From positions 248,001 to 312,000 of the forward strand of contig NZ_FOUE01000004.1 of assembly GCF_900114775.1 (NCBI RefSeq): a stretch of DNA of 64,000 nucleotides. The letters run 5' to 3'. The notes under the pieces were generated by a model, which saw only the letters and a list, made by a program, of their open reading frames with translations, was not told where the DNA came from and ran no database searches. Both the position numbers and the translations under genes were made by a program. This document shows positions 8,630 to 21,000 of the stretch, in pieces; positions within the stretch are counted from its first letter, which is position 1; the number at the start of each line of letters is the position of its first letter. The DNA comes from Marinobacter zhejiangensis (GTDB lineage Bacteria; Pseudomonadota; Gammaproteobacteria; Pseudomonadales; Oleiphilaceae).

Positions 8630-11600
8630 TCAGGACGAGCCGAAAATCCGTTTGATCATTCCAATGCCACCTTTTCTGGCTTTGTTCTTTGACTCTAGAT
8701 CAGAAACGTCGACTTGCGAGGTTTGTTTCTGCTCAATGAGTTTGGCCAGTTGCTCCAGGGTATTCACCCATAGGTCCTGTGGCATCAGTTTGGCGCCAAA
8801 TGCCTTTTCGATATCGACAAGCAGTTTCAAGGCGAGTAACGAGTGGCCGCCTACGTCTAGGAACTGATCTTCCAACTGAATCTGCTGGCGTTTCAGCAGT
8901 GCCTGCCAGATTGAGATTAAGTGCGCTTCAGTCTCGTTGGGCTCACGATGGGAGGCTCGCACAGGGCTAGGCGCGTTGTCGGTTGCAGCCAGCAGCTTCC
9001 TGTTGACCTTGCCTGAGGGTAAGAGTGGCAACTGGTCGTGCACCGTGAAATGCTGGGGCATCATGTAATCGGGTAGGTATTTGCGTAAATGCCGGCGAAG
9101 TTCGCTGCTGGTTGGGTGCTCGTCTCCCGCGTAGGTAATGTGGGCGGACAGGCGGTGGTCATCCGCACCGTATTCCTGAACAACAACCGCCGCATCGGCT
9201 ATACCGGTGTGCTTGCGAAGGTTGATTTCGATTTCTTCCAACTCAATTCGGTAGCCCCGGACTTTGACCTGATTATCAATGCGATCACCAAACTCAATCT
9301 GTCCGTCCAGTGTCCAGCGTGCCACATCACCCGTACGATACAGGCGCTTGCCGTCAGGAAATGTGACGAACCGGTCAGCTGTTTGAGCCGGGTTTGCCCG
9401 GTACCCCTCAGCCAGACCTGCACCACCAATCCAAAGCTCTCCGTAGACGCCCAAAGGCAAAGGGTTTCGGTTATCGTCAAGGATATGAAGCTGGGTGTTT
9501 GCCAAGGGGCGCCCGATAAGGATTCTGGGCGGCTGACCTTGCGCGGCGGCGGTGACCCGGAAACAGCTGGTCCAGACCGTTGCCTCCGTCGGGCCGTACA
9601 TGTTCCAGAGTTCAACACCGTTGGCGATCAGGCTTTCTGCCAGGTCTGTCGGGAGTTTTTCTCCGCCAATCAATCCTTTCAATGGCGCTGGGGCGGTAAA
9701 GCCCGCGTTCAGAAGCAGCCGCCAGGTCGCCGGCGTTGCCTGTAGGGTTGAAACCTGGTGCTGTTCAATAAGCTTGATCAACTGTTGTGGATCACTGCTT
9801 TGCTCATTGGACGCAATAATGATCGAGGCACCGGTGCTCAAAGGCAGGAACAGTTCCAACAGGGAAATATCGAACGCCAGTGTGGTCACGGCCAGCAGGC
9901 GATCATTCGCAGTGAATCCCGGTTCGAGCGAAACAGCCTTGAGGAAGTTATGCAGTGCTCCATGGCTGATTTCGACCCCTTTGGGGGTGCCAGTCGAGCC
10001 AGAGGTAAAGATAACGTAGGCCAATTGATCAGCGGTCAGGTTGGTGTCCACTGCCGCCTGGCTTTCGCCGGCGATGGACGGGGCATCCGTATCCAGGAGC
10101 ACAATCGGGCCGTCGTGGGCGTCCTGAGCCGCTGAAAAGTGGGCTTGGGTGACCAGCAAACTCACTTGAGCAACGCTGAGAATGGCCTTGATCCGGTCTT
10201 CTGGATAGGCGGGGTCGAGGGGGACGTAAGCTGCGCCCAGCTTCCACAGCGCGATCACTGTTGCTGGCAGGTCCACCGTACGTTCCAACAGCAGTGCAAC
10301 GATGTCCCCGCCTTTAACGCCTTTCGCAGCGAACGCTCGCGCCAATTGATTGGAACGAGCATCCAACTGCTGGTAGGTGCAGGCTTGGGCCTGGTCGTGG
10401 CAGGCGGTTTTGTCTGGCAACGACTGGACCTGCTGCTCAAACTCAGACAAGAAGCCCTGCCGGAAAGGCCATTCACGGGTGGTATCATTCCAGCGGGAGA
10501 TTTTCTCGAACTCTTCCGGGCTGGCGGATACAAGGTGATCCAACGCCACTTCATCCTTTTGCTCAGTCAGCGTTTGCACGCTGTTCTTGAAGCTATTCAC
10601 AAAGCCTTCTACCGTCGAACGTTCAAACAGCTCAATCGGGTATTCAAAACCGACCTCCATGCCGTTAAGTTGACGTTTGAACCAAACATCCAGGTCTGTT
10701 TCGACGCCAACCCGGTCCAGATTTATCTGCGATCGCTGAATGCCATTCATCTGATCCATACGGTTACGGACGTCCTGGTAATTGAACAGGGTCTGTGCAA
10801 TCGGATTGCGGGAGGCATCCCGTGGCGGGTTCACGGTTCGTACCAGCAGGTCGAACGGCACATCCTGATGGTCAATGGCCGCAAGAATGGTTGTCTTGAC
10901 GTGTTGAACGAGGTCGTCAAATGACTGCCCCTGGTTCACGTGGAACCGGCACACCAGCACGTTGATCAAAGGCCCCATCAAGCCCTGCAGTTCCTCTTGG
11001 TGTCGGGCGTAGACCGGTACGTTGACGATCAGGTCGGATTGTCGGCTAAAGCGGTGGAGCATGAGTACGTACAGTGCCATCAATACCATGAACAGTGTGG
11101 TCTGGTGACGTACGGCCAACGCCTCCAGGGCGTCTACCTCAGCTTGATCGATGCGGAATTTGACACCCTCTGCACGGTGGGGCTGGGTGTGTGGCCGCTC
11201 AAAATCGGTTGGCAGGTTTAGGACCGGGAGTTCGCCTGACAACTGGGCTTTCCAGTAGGCCAGGTGCTCTTCGACAACCTCACTCTGGAGCCAACCGTGT
11301 TGCCACAGGGCAAAGTCGTGGAATTGAACAGGTAAGGGGGGGAGGGGATTGCCAAGTCCAAGGCTGTATGCATTGTAAAGAGCACACAGTTCTTTCAGGA
11401 GAAGGTCAAAGGACCAGCCGTCGAAGATCAAGTGGTGGATCATCAGGAACAGGGCATGGTCCTGTTCATTTACCCTGATCAGGTTTGCCTTGAATAGAGG
11501 CTCGGAGGCGATGTCAAAAGTTTTGGCTACCTCATCCTGAAGCGCCTGCTCCAATGTCTCAATGTCGCTGGCACCGTAGTCTGAAAGAGCTTGCAGGGGA

Positions 11601-14600
11601 AGCGATATTGAGCGCGTTTTATCGGTGTGGATCTCCACTTCACCTTCAGGGTTGGTAAAGTTAGACCGTAAAATCTCATGGCGCTGGAGGATGGTATTGA
11701 GAGCCTGTTCCAGAGCTTGGGTATCCAGCTCACCATGCAAACGAAAGATAGCGGGTAGATTGAACGCATTGGCGTCCGGGTCGATTTGCTCCTGTAGATA
11801 CCAAACCTGTTGTTGGTGCGTGGCATAAACTGTGGCGTCTTGTGGCCTTTTCTCTATCTGCTGCTGTTCCTGACCGGCTTTGAGCGCCTGGTCCAGTAAC
11901 TGCGCCATAGCGCGTACCGTCGGCACCTCAAACAGCCTCCCGAGCCCAAGCGCAACCCCGTATTTACTCTTGATCTGGGCCAGCATCTGGGTGCCCAGAA
12001 GGGAGTGCCCACCGAGGTCAAAAAAGTTGGCGTCGACACTCAACTTATGCACGCCAAGGACATCACTCCACAGAGCGCACAGCTCAGACTCCAAGGTAGT
12101 TTCAGGTGGGCTGTAGTCGGACTCAGCAATACTTTCGATATCCGGCTGAGGCAACGCCTTGCGGTCGGTCTTTCCGCTGGACGTCAGAGGCAGTGTGGCC
12201 AGCTGGAGGAAGTGCTGGGGCACCATGTATTCGGGGAGGTTCCTGGCGATGTGGTCTTTTAACGCAGGGAGCCAATCGGTCATTTCTGACTGAGCAACGA
12301 GATAGGCAACCAGCCGCTGATCGTTTTTGCGGTCTTCACGAGCGAGCACCGAACATTGGGTAATCCCCGGGTAGCGGAGGATCACCGACTCAATTTCTCC
12401 CAGTTCGATACGAAGTCCCCTGAGCTTCACCTGGAAATCGTTCCGGCCGATGTACTCAAGAACGCCATCTGGCCGCATCTTGACCAGGTCACCAGTGTGG
12501 TAGACCTTGAAGGAGGTACTGGAAAAGGGGTCTTCAACAAAACGCTCCCGGTTTAGCTCAGCCCGGTTGACGTAGCCTCTAGCCACCTGAACGCCGGCGA
12601 TGAGGAGTTCACCCACCAGCCCGGGGCCGAGGAGCTGCATTTGACCGTTAACGACGTAAAGCCGGGTGTTGGGCAGTGCTGTACCAATGGGCACGGTGTA
12701 CTCGGACGTTTCCTGGCCGCATAACCAGAGGCAGGCATGGACGGCAGCTTCCGTAGGGCCATAGAGATTCCAGCAGTCTGCTTGAGGGAAGGTTTGCTGG
12801 AACCGTGCTTCCAATTCAGTGCTGACCGCCTCGCCGGTAAGGACAAAACGACGAAGGCTGGGGCAGTTGGACTGATTGCAATCATCCAGGAACAGGAAGG
12901 CAAGCGACGGCACAAAGTGGATATGGGTGATGTGGTGCTCGTTAATAAGGCTGAGCAGGTAGCCGGGATCCTTGTGGCCACCCGGGCGGGCGATCACCAG
13001 GGGGCATCCACACATCAGCGGTAGGAACAGTTCACAGAGCGACACGTCGAACGTATAGGGTGTCTTCAACATGACTGAGTCATGTTCGTCGAGCGGCAAC
13101 GCCTCCCGCATCCACAGCATGTGATTGCAGATTGATTGGTGTTCAATCATCACCCCTTTGGGGTTCCCGGTAGACCCAGAGGTGTAGATGACATATGCCA
13201 ACTGGGTCGGAGAGCAAGGGACATTCGGCCGGAGTTCACTTACTTTGCCGAGGTCGAGAGCCGGGGCGTCCAGGGCGATGGCTTCGATATCCGATGGTAC
13301 CCGGTCCCGCAACGTCGTTTGGGTCAGGACAAAGTTCGCATCGACTTCATCGATAATAAAGGCGAGCCGATCATGGGGGTGATCCGGGTCCAGGGGCAGA
13401 TAGGCACCACCGGCTTTGAGGATGCCGTTGATCGCGACGAGCATTTCCAGCGAGCGATCCATCAGGATCGGAACAATGCTATTGGCTTCTACGCCTCGGT
13501 CAATCAACCAGTGCGCCAGCCGGTTCGCCTGACGATCCAGTTCCCGATAGCTTAGGCTGCTGCCCTCGAAGACCAATGCCGTACGATCGGGGAATTGATC
13601 CACCGTGGCTTCTACCAGGCCGTGGAGGCTGGCATTGCCGAGATCATAGGGGCGTTCGACCTTAGCCCACTGGGCCTGGTAAAGCGCAAGGTCGGCCTCA
13701 CGGATAAGGTCGTGTTCGGTTAGCCTGGCGGAAGGATTGGCGAGGACCTTCTGAAGAAGGCAGACCCATTCGTCGATCCTGCGATCAATGGTTTCTGTAT
13801 TCCACAGCTCAAGATTATGGGTGCACTCTATAACCGCAGCCTGCCCGGATAACGTAATGTTGAGGTTGAGGTCGAAATTTTCATAGGCTCTGGGATTGGA
13901 CTCAAAGACGGCTTGCAGTCCTTCGAACTGAAAGTCCGACTCATTGGCCTGGTCAACGTTGAATAACACCGACACCAGGGGTGGCTTTGACGGATCGCGG
14001 GTTACGCCCAGTGTCTGAAGCAGGGTGCCGTAAGTCAGGTATTGGTGCTCGAAGGCTTCCAGCATGCTTTGCTGGGTTTTCTCAAGCAGTACGGCGAAAG
14101 AGTCGTCCTGGGATACCGAAATATAGAGCGGGAGGATGTTGACGCAATGGCCGACCAGGCTGTGTTCCTCTTTGGCCATCTGCCCGGCAAAGGGAATGCC
14201 TAACACGATATCCTCACACCCCGAAATGCGATGGAGGTAGGCTGCAAAGGCAGCCATCAAGGTGGTTGTAATGGTGCTGTTGTTTTTGGCCGCCAGTGAT
14301 TTGAGGTCGTTCACCAGTGCCATCGGCAGAGGCTTATCCAGTCGGTAGGCACCAAAGCTTCGGACCAGGGGCCTCGGGCGATCGTAGGGCAGGTCCAGGC
14401 TTGGAATGCCACCGGCAAAGCGTTGGGTCCAGTAACTAATGCTCTGGTCACGGAGATCTTGGATTTCTTCGCTACGTTCCCAATCCGCGTAGTCACTGAA
14501 TTTTGGCGCAGTTTCAAGGGTGCGGGGATCCGCTGTATTTCCGGCTGTCGAATAGAGCGTGCCCAGTTCGCTGGCAAGGATGTAGAGCGACCAGCCGTCA

Positions 14601-15076
14601 CAGATGGAGTGGTGCAGGGTGAGCAGGACCCGGGTATCCGCGTCGTTACATCGGATGACATCAAAACGGGCTAGCGGGCCGTCGAACAGGTCAAAAGGTT
14701 CGGTGACCGCCTCACGTGCCAGGTCTGCGATCTGGTTATCGCGGGTCGTCTGTGGCAGTGCCGACAGGTCGTGGGAGTAGATGGGGGCGGGGCGGTTCTT
14801 GTAGATAACCATCTCCTCACCATCATTGCTGAAACAGCCTCGCACCGAGTCGTGACGGGCCCACAGGGCCTTCAGGGAACCTACCAGGGATTTCTCGTCA
14901 ACCGGACCAGAAAGGCGGACAAAAACCGACTCGTTAAACGAGGCACTGGCGCCGTCTCCAAATTGGGCAGCAAGCCAGACTTCGCGTTGGGATTCGGTGG
15001 TAACGATCGTGCCTTCCAGTTCACCAAACTTGAAAGGGTCGTGACCGTCAACGAACTTCAAGACAGCCGTATTCAT
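8630..15076 (-). CDS. Non-ribosomal peptide synthetase, C-A-T-C-A-T
   Basis: The 2148 residues form two elongation modules: C1 (about 20-440, HHSICDG), A1 (460-965, YTSGSTGNPKG), T1 (985-1055, LGGHSLLG), C2 (1070-1490, HHLIFDG), A2 (1510-2020, FTSGSTGTPKG) and T2 (2035-2110, VGGHSLLA). Both condensation motifs HHxxxDG are intact. Aligned by eye, the A2 pocket reads D-I-L-Q-L-G-M-V-W, close to the known glycine code. A1 reads D-V-C-H-V-T-L-V-H, serine-like at some positions but not assignable. There is no epimerase, thioesterase or reductase; after T2 comes a short basic tail (KNKARKGG...IKRIFGSS). It starts six bases after the PKS-NRPS gene and should extend that chain by two residues. Release must occur in trans. 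Confidence 0.95.
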   Translation of the reverse strand: MNTAVLKFVDGHDPFKFGELEGTIVTTESQREVWLAAQFGDGASASFNESVFVRLSGPVDEKSLVGSLKALWARHDSVRGCFSNDGEEMVIYKNRPAPIYSHDLSALPQTTRDNQIADLAREAVTEPFDLFDGPLARFDVIRCNDADTRVLLTLHHSICDGWSLYILASELGTLYSTAGNTADPRTLETAPKFSDYADWERSEEIQDLRDQSISYWTQRFAGGIPSLDLPYDRPRPLVRSFGAYRLDKPLPMALVNDLKSLAAKNNSTITTTLMAAFAAYLHRISGCEDIVLGIPFAGQMAKEEHSLVGHCVNILPLYISVSQDDSFAVLLEKTQQSMLEAFEHQYLTYGTLLQTLGVTRDPSKPPLVSVLFNVDQANESDFQFEGLQAVFESNPRAYENFDLNLNITLSGQAAVIECTHNLELWNTETIDRRIDEWVCLLQKVLANPSARLTEHDLIREADLALYQAQWAKVERPYDLGNASLHGLVEATVDQFPDRTALVFEGSSLSYRELDRQANRLAHWLIDRGVEANSIVPILMDRSLEMLVAINGILKAGGAYLPLDPDHPHDRLAFIIDEVDANFVLTQTTLRDRVPSDIEAIALDAPALDLGKVSELRPNVPCSPTQLAYVIYTSGSTGNPKGVMIEHQSICNHMLWMREALPLDEHDSVMLKTPYTFDVSLCELFLPLMCGCPLVIARPGGHKDPGYLLSLINEHHITHIHFVPSLAFLFLDDCNQSNCPSLRRFVLTGEAVSTELEARFQQTFPQADCWNLYGPTEAAVHACLWLCGQETSEYTVPIGTALPNTRLYVVNGQMQLLGPGLVGELLIAGVQVARGYVNRAELNRERFVEDPFSSTSFKVYHTGDLVKMRPDGVLEYIGRNDFQVKLRGLRIELGEIESVILRYPGITQCSVLAREDRKNDQRLVAYLVAQSEMTDWLPALKDHIARNLPEYMVPQHFLQLATLPLTSSGKTDRKALPQPDIESIAESDYSPPETTLESELCALWSDVLGVHKLSVDANFFDLGGHSLLGTQMLAQIKSKYGVALGLGRLFEVPTVRAMAQLLDQALKAGQEQQQIEKRPQDATVYATHQQQVWYLQEQIDPDANAFNLPAIFRLHGELDTQALEQALNTILQRHEILRSNFTNPEGEVEIHTDKTRSISLPLQALSDYGASDIETLEQALQDEVAKTFDIASEPLFKANLIRVNEQDHALFLMIHHLIFDGWSFDLLLKELCALYNAYSLGLGNPLPPLPVQFHDFALWQHGWLQSEVVEEHLAYWKAQLSGELPVLNLPTDFERPHTQPHRAEGVKFRIDQAEVDALEALAVRHQTTLFMVLMALYVLMLHRFSRQSDLIVNVPVYARHQEELQGLMGPLINVLVCRFHVNQGQSFDDLVQHVKTTILAAIDHQDVPFDLLVRTVNPPRDASRNPIAQTLFNYQDVRNRMDQMNGIQRSQINLDRVGVETDLDVWFKRQLNGMEVGFEYPIELFERSTVEGFVNSFKNSVQTLTEQKDEVALDHLVSASPEEFEKISRWNDTTREWPFRQGFLSEFEQQVQSLPDKTACHDQAQACTYQQLDARSNQLARAFAAKGVKGGDIVALLLERTVDLPATVIALWKLGAAYVPLDPAYPEDRIKAILSVAQVSLLVTQAHFSAAQDAHDGPIVLLDTDAPSIAGESQAAVDTNLTADQLAYVIFTSGSTGTPKGVEISHGALHNFLKAVSLEPGFTANDRLLAVTTLAFDISLLELFLPLSTGASIIIASNEQSSDPQQLIKLIEQHQVSTLQATPATWRLLLNAGFTAPAPLKGLIGGEKLPTDLAESLIANGVELWNMYGPTEATVWTSCFRVTAAAQGQPPRILIGRPLANTQLHILDDNRNPLPLGVYGELWIGGAGLAEGYRANPAQTADRFVTFPDGKRLYRTGDVARWTLDGQIEFGDRIDNQVKVRGYRIELEEIEINLRKHTGIADAAVVVQEYGADDHRLSAHITYAGDEHPTSSELRRHLRKYLPDYMMPQHFTVHDQLPLLPSGKVNRKLLAATDNAPSPVRASHREPNETEAHLISIWQALLKRQQIQLEDQFLDVGGHSLLALKLLVDIEKAFGAKLMPQDLWVNTLEQLAKLIEQKQTSQVDVSDLESKNKARKGGIGMIKRIFGSS

Positions 15077-15082
15077 AATTGG

Positions 15083-18000
15083 TCAACCTACCCATTTTTC
15101 AAATTGGTCTTTATCGGTTTTCGACGGTACATACCATGCGGCTTTGCCCGCCTCGTCACGGCCCAGGCGTGCGCCTTCGACCGGAGGCTTCTGGGTTGGT
15201 GTATGAGAGCTGTCACTGGTAGCCGGGAAAAAATCCATTGAGATCATGTCATCCATCGCGTCTTTAAACGCCTGAACGATGGCCTGAATGTCGTCCTCAC
15301 TGTGGGCGAGGGTAATGAACATGGGCCTGGCGTCCCAGATATGGATGCCTTTCTCCCTCAAAATCACGTAGATGAGCTCTTCAAAGGCGATGTCCTGAGG
15401 AATTTTGACTTTGCACATCGAGCCACAGTGCTCGATTTTTAGCGGGGCTCCAACCAGTTGAGCATGTTGGTTGATCTCTGACACCATGGCGTCAGCTCGC
15501 TGGTTGAGTTCATCTTGCAGATTGGGGTTATCGGCAAGCCGCGCCAGTACGGCCACCGCCGCCGCCATGGCCAGGGGGTGGCGCACGAACGTGCCTGCAA
15601 AATAGGTGACGCCAACTTCTGGAGCGGACTCATCACCGAATTGCCATTGCCCGCCGTCAAGTGCGTCAAGGTACTGTGCCTTTCCGGAAATCGCGCCAAT
15701 CGGGAGCCCGCCCCCAACGATTTTTCCGTACGTGCATATATCGGCATCGACGCCATAGAAGCCCTGAGCGCCGCGTGGGTGGATACGGAAGCCGGTGATG
15801 ACTTCATCGAAGATCAAGGCAATCTGGTGATCGCTGCACAGCGCCCTGGCTTTTTGGAGGAAGTCTCTTGGCTGAAGGTCAGGGTTCCGGCTCTGCACCG
15901 GTTCTACCAACACAGCAGCGATGTCTTCGGCGTGCTCGCGGATGTATTCCAGCGATTCGTCGGATCCGTAGTCCAGAACAATCATGTTGTCTGCAGCGGA
16001 ATCTGGAATCCCGGCGGCAGCTGGTACCGCATAGCCATTGCTGCCACGGGTAATGATGACGTCGTCGTGGATGCCGTGGTAGTCGTTCTCAAATATGACG
16101 ACCTTTTCACGGGCGGTCACGGTTCGGGCCAGCCGCATGGCGCCCAGAACTGCCTCGGAACCAGTGTTGCAGAAGGCAACCCGCTCATTGCCGGTGACCT
16201 GGCAAAACAGGCGTGCGGCTTTTGCTGCCAAGGGGTGCTGAGGTCCGATTTCGTATCCGGTGTTTAACTGTTGGGCTATGGCCTCTTTGATAAAGGGTGC
16301 GGAGTTCCCAAAGAAATTGCTTCCGAACCCACAAGTGACATCAATCAGCTTTCCTCCATCGATATCCCAGAGGTAAGGCCCCTCGGACCGTTCAACAACG
16401 ATGGGGTAGATCACTTCCTTGATGACCGGTCGGAAACCGGAAACGACCCTGGGGTCGGCCAAGTGCTTGCGATTTTCCTGCGCAAACGACTTAGACGCAG
16501 AAAAACGGGCGTTGTAACGGGTCGCCAATTTTTTGAAGTTATCCTTCTGTCGCGCGCTCATGTCATTGCTGCGCTTTACATTGATCCTGGCCCCTGCGCC
16601 AAACGGCTTAAGCTGCGTTCCGGATTGCTCAGTGGTATTGCCATGCCCGGTTTTTGAGCCTTCAGGGGCACTGACCGGTGTAGCGCCCGCCAACGCCTGA
16701 GCTGAGGACATGCCTGAAAGAAGTGCGAGTTGGCCCTGTAACACCTGCATCTGCTGCTGGAGCAACAGCTGGATGTCGCCCATAGGCGGTAAACCTGCCC
16801 CCGTATTGGGAGCGGCTGGCGGACTCTGCGGAACAGAGGGGGCTCTCGTGGCAGCGGCCTGAGGAGCTGTGGTTACGTCACTGTGCAAGGGCTGAGTGGG
16901 GGAGGGTAAAGTGTCGGCCCCACCTTCCTTGACCAGGTAATCTGCGAGCTTGGCGAGATTCCCGCAATCGTTAAGGAGTTGGCGGAAGGTTATGTTTACC
17001 TTGAATTTTTTCTTAAGCTTAACGGTTGACTGAGTCAGTAAGAGAGAATCCAGCCCCAACTCGAAGAAGGTTGCGTTGGCATCGGCCTTACTGAGATCAA
17101 TTCCAGAGATGTCGGAAAACAGTGAACGCAACTTCTCAAGAATAACGTCTTTCATAGGGGCTCCGGATGGGGCGTCTGCTACGGGAACGGCAGCGGCCAT
17201 GAAATGAGTAGCGGGGGTCGAACCAGATACAGCGACTGCCGCGAAATTGTCGGCTTCGATGGCGTAGTGCCGGTGTTGGAACGGGTAGCCAGGCAAAGTC
17301 ACTCTCAGTGATGAATTGGGCGTGCCGCAGGGCCAGTCCAGATTCACGCCGCAGCTCCAGGCCTTGCCAAGCCCCTGGCTGGTGGAACGCAAGTCCTGCT
17401 CAGGATTGCCCGCCTCAGCGAGGAGTGGAATCGCGGCAATATCGGTTTTTTCGTCGAGATTTTGCATGGCCATACCGCATACGGTGCCTTGCGGGCCGCA
17501 CTCGAGCAAAATTAGATTCTTGAGAGAACCTAGTGTTTCGCACCCTTTTCGGAACTGTACTGGCTGGCGGATCTGACTGGCCCAATAGCGAATGTCGGTT
17601 GCTTGCTGTTCGCTAATCCAGTCTCCGGTCACACAGGATATGAACTTGAACTTAGGTGGGTTCAGGTCTGCGTCAGCCAGGCGTTCGGCAAAGGCTTCAC
17701 AGGCCGCATCCATTGCCGGTGAGTGAAATGCATGAGAGGTATTCAGGGAGCGGAATTTGACGTCGTGGTCATCCAGCGTCTTCTGAAATGCCTGGATGAC
17801 GTCGTGAGGGCCGGACAGCGTCAACGAATCCGCTGTGTTCTCTGCGGCAATGACGACCCCTTCCGGTAGCAGGGGATTGATGCGTTCGAGGTTTGCACGT
17901 ACCGCCAGCATCGAACCGGATGGCTGGGCCTGCATAACAGCACCACGGGTCATAACCACACGAATCGCGGTGGCCAGATCGAACACGCCCGCGACCGTGG

Positions 18001-21000
18001 CCGCCACGAGTTCACCAATGCTATGGCCTATGGCAGCCTGAGGTTTAAGGCCAAGCTGCTTGAGTACTGCGCTCATTGCATACCCAACACAGAACAGGCT
18101 GATCTGGGTTTTCTGGGTATCTTTGAGAGGGTCGCCGGATTCAAAGACCAAGAAACGGATGTCGCAGTCGTGCTCGCTTTGGAGGATCTCGGCACAGGCG
18201 TCAAATGCGGTTTTAAACGCGGGCATAGCGTCATATTGCGCTCGCCCCATACCACTGACTTGGCTTCCCTGGCCTGGAAAGGCCAAGGCAACGGATGGCG
18301 AAACAAAGCAGGGCTCGGTGTCTTCAGCTTCGTCCGCCAAATCGGCCAAATCAGCAGAGACAGCGTTTTGAGGTAGGGTCTGCCGGTAGCGAAAGTTGCG
18401 GCGGTTGCGGACCAGCTCTGAGGCAAGTTCACCCGGGGCCAGCCCGGCCCGAGGTCTTTCGAGCAGGTCTTTATAGTCGTTAAGCAACTCGGCCAATGCC
18501 TCGGGGGTGTTAGCGCTAAAGCACAATGGCACCCAACCCGGGCTGGTTGTTTTTGCGTTGAGGGCCGGTAGCTCTATGCCCTTGAGGAGGATATGGGCGT
18601 TGGTTCCCCCAATGCCAAATGAACTGACCCCGGCGATCCGCTCTGGTTTGGGGTGTTGCCAGGGTGTGGCTTGTTGGGCAATCGAGAAGGGGGATTGATC
18701 AAGGTTGAGTTCCGGGTTTGGCTCATCGAAATTAATGGATGGCGGGATAACGCCATGGTCGATGGCCAAGGCTGATTTGATCAGGCCAACAACTCCAGCG
18801 GCGGCCGTTAGGTGACCAAAGTTGCCTTTGACCGAGCCAAGCTTACAGAACTGATGCGCATCAGAGTATTCAGCAAATGCTTCGGTCAGCGCTGAGACTT
18901 CGATCGGGTCGCCAATCGGGGTGGCCGTGCCGTGGGCTTCAACATAGCCAACCCGGTCAGCGTTAATTCCGGCGTCCCTGATGGCTGCAAGGATGACGGA
19001 CTTCTGTCCCTGGACGCTGGGGCCGGAAAAGCTGCCTTTCTCTGCACCGTCGTTATTGATGGCCGCGCCGCAGATGGTTGCATAGACGTAGTCTTGATCC
19101 GTCAGCGCATTATCGAGCCGTTTCAGCACAACCACACCTCCGCCATCACTGAACACGGTGCCTGAACTGTTTTTATCAAATGGGCGGGTGTGACCATCCC
19201 GGGTATATATACTGCCTTCCTGGTGCGTGTGAGGCTGCTGTTGAGGAAATGTCAGTGATGCCCCGCCGGCAATGGCAATGTCACATTTTCCCTGACGAAT
19301 GGCTTCAACCGCTTCGGCAACGGCGACGAGTGAGGTCGAACAAGCGGTGTGAATGCTGAGGGCTGGACCAACGAGGTTGAGCTTATGGGCCAGACGAGTG
19401 GCAGCGTAATCCTTCTCGTTCGCTACCATGGCTTGCAACGGGCCATAGTCCTCAAGTTTTTCGGCGTTTTTCAGCACATTATTCAAATAGTAGGTGTTGT
19501 TTCCGACACCACAATAGACCCCGATTTTTCCGGCGAACTGTTCAGGGTCGTACCCAGCGTTCTCCAGCGCATGCCAGGCAAGCTCCAGCAGTAATCGCTG
19601 CTGGGGGTCGATAAACTCAGCTTCTATCGGGCTGATGCCAAAGAAACCTGCATCAAACCCGAAGGGGTCGCCATCTAAAACGCCGCGGGCATTGACGGTT
19701 CCTGCCTGGGTGTCGGTCGGCTCGAAGAAGGTGACGCTTTCTTTGCCATCCAGCAGGTTTTGCCAGAACGCTTCCAGCGAGTCGGCGCCGGGCACACGAA
19801 GCGACATGCCAATGATGGCAACGTCCTTGGTGCGTGATGTCAGATTTCCTTCGGTACCTCCTTGAGAAGGCTTGGCCGAGGGGAGCGCTTGCCGTGATGT
19901 GGCATAGTCAAGGAACTGTGCCAGCGTCCGATACTGGAACAGGGAATAGACCGGGATGGAAACTCTGGCCTGAGAGTAGAATGCGGCGGCGATCCGGTTG
20001 GCCGCAAGGGAGTCCATGCCCTGATCCTGGAGGCTGTCTTCGGTACTCAGGCCCGGATGATCAAGTTCTTTTTGGATAATACCAAAGAGCGTGAGTGACA
20101 GGTCTTCGCTGGCGACTTCCTGATGACCTGGCTCTTTAGAAAGCGCTTCAAGCATCGATTTTCTGTCGATCTTCCCGGACGGGGTTTTACTCAGGTGCGC
20201 TACCCTGAAGAACCTGGTGGGAATCATATAGCCCGGAACGGCAGCTTTTAGCGCATCTTTTAGTGCGACGTCGAGATCGGAGGATGACGCTTTGGTGGTG
20301 ACAAACGCGACCAGGCGTTTTACGCCGCCCTGTTCCTGAACCGCGGCGGCGGCCTCACCAACAAGACCGGTGTCCAGAAGCTGGGCCTCAACCTCGCTGA
20401 GTTCCACTCGGTAGCCGTTGATCTTGACCTGATTATCGATCCGCCCGTGATACAGCAATTGCCCATGGTCATCGAAGCTGGCCAGGTCTCCAGTACGGTA
20501 GGCCCGTTTTTCACTACCACCAGACAGTGTGATGAATCGTTGTTCGGTTTGTTCCGGGCTATTGATGTAGCCGTGGGCAAGCACCGGGCCGGCGATGTAA
20601 AGCTCACCAACATCGTTCCCTTTGACCGCATGCATCTGTTCGTCCAGCACCAGAAGTTGGGCCTGATCAATGGCCGCGCCGATCGGCGGAAGTGTGGGCC
20701 ATCTATCCGCTGGCCAATCCAGTTGGAACTCACTGACGACATGGGTTTCGCAGGGACCGTACTGATTGAACAGAGTGACGCCTTTCATGGCGTTAAAAGC
20801 GACTCGAAGCTCATTGCTGACAACCAGTTGCTCGCCAGCGGTAATGACCTCTTTAAGCGTGGTGGGGTAGCGCTCGAGACGGTTGGCCCACATGACCAAC
20901 TGCAGCAATGCGATATAGGGGAGGAAAATGCGCTCTATGGCATGCGCTTCTATAAACTCCAGCAGCTGGCGGAAATCCTGTTTGAGCTCGTTATCGATGA

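Noticed and set aside
10139-10924. Plus-strand ORF of 261 residues, and other long plus-strand frames in 9-21 kb
   Set aside because: They are shadows of the NRPS and PKS-NRPS genes, favoured by GC-rich third positions.
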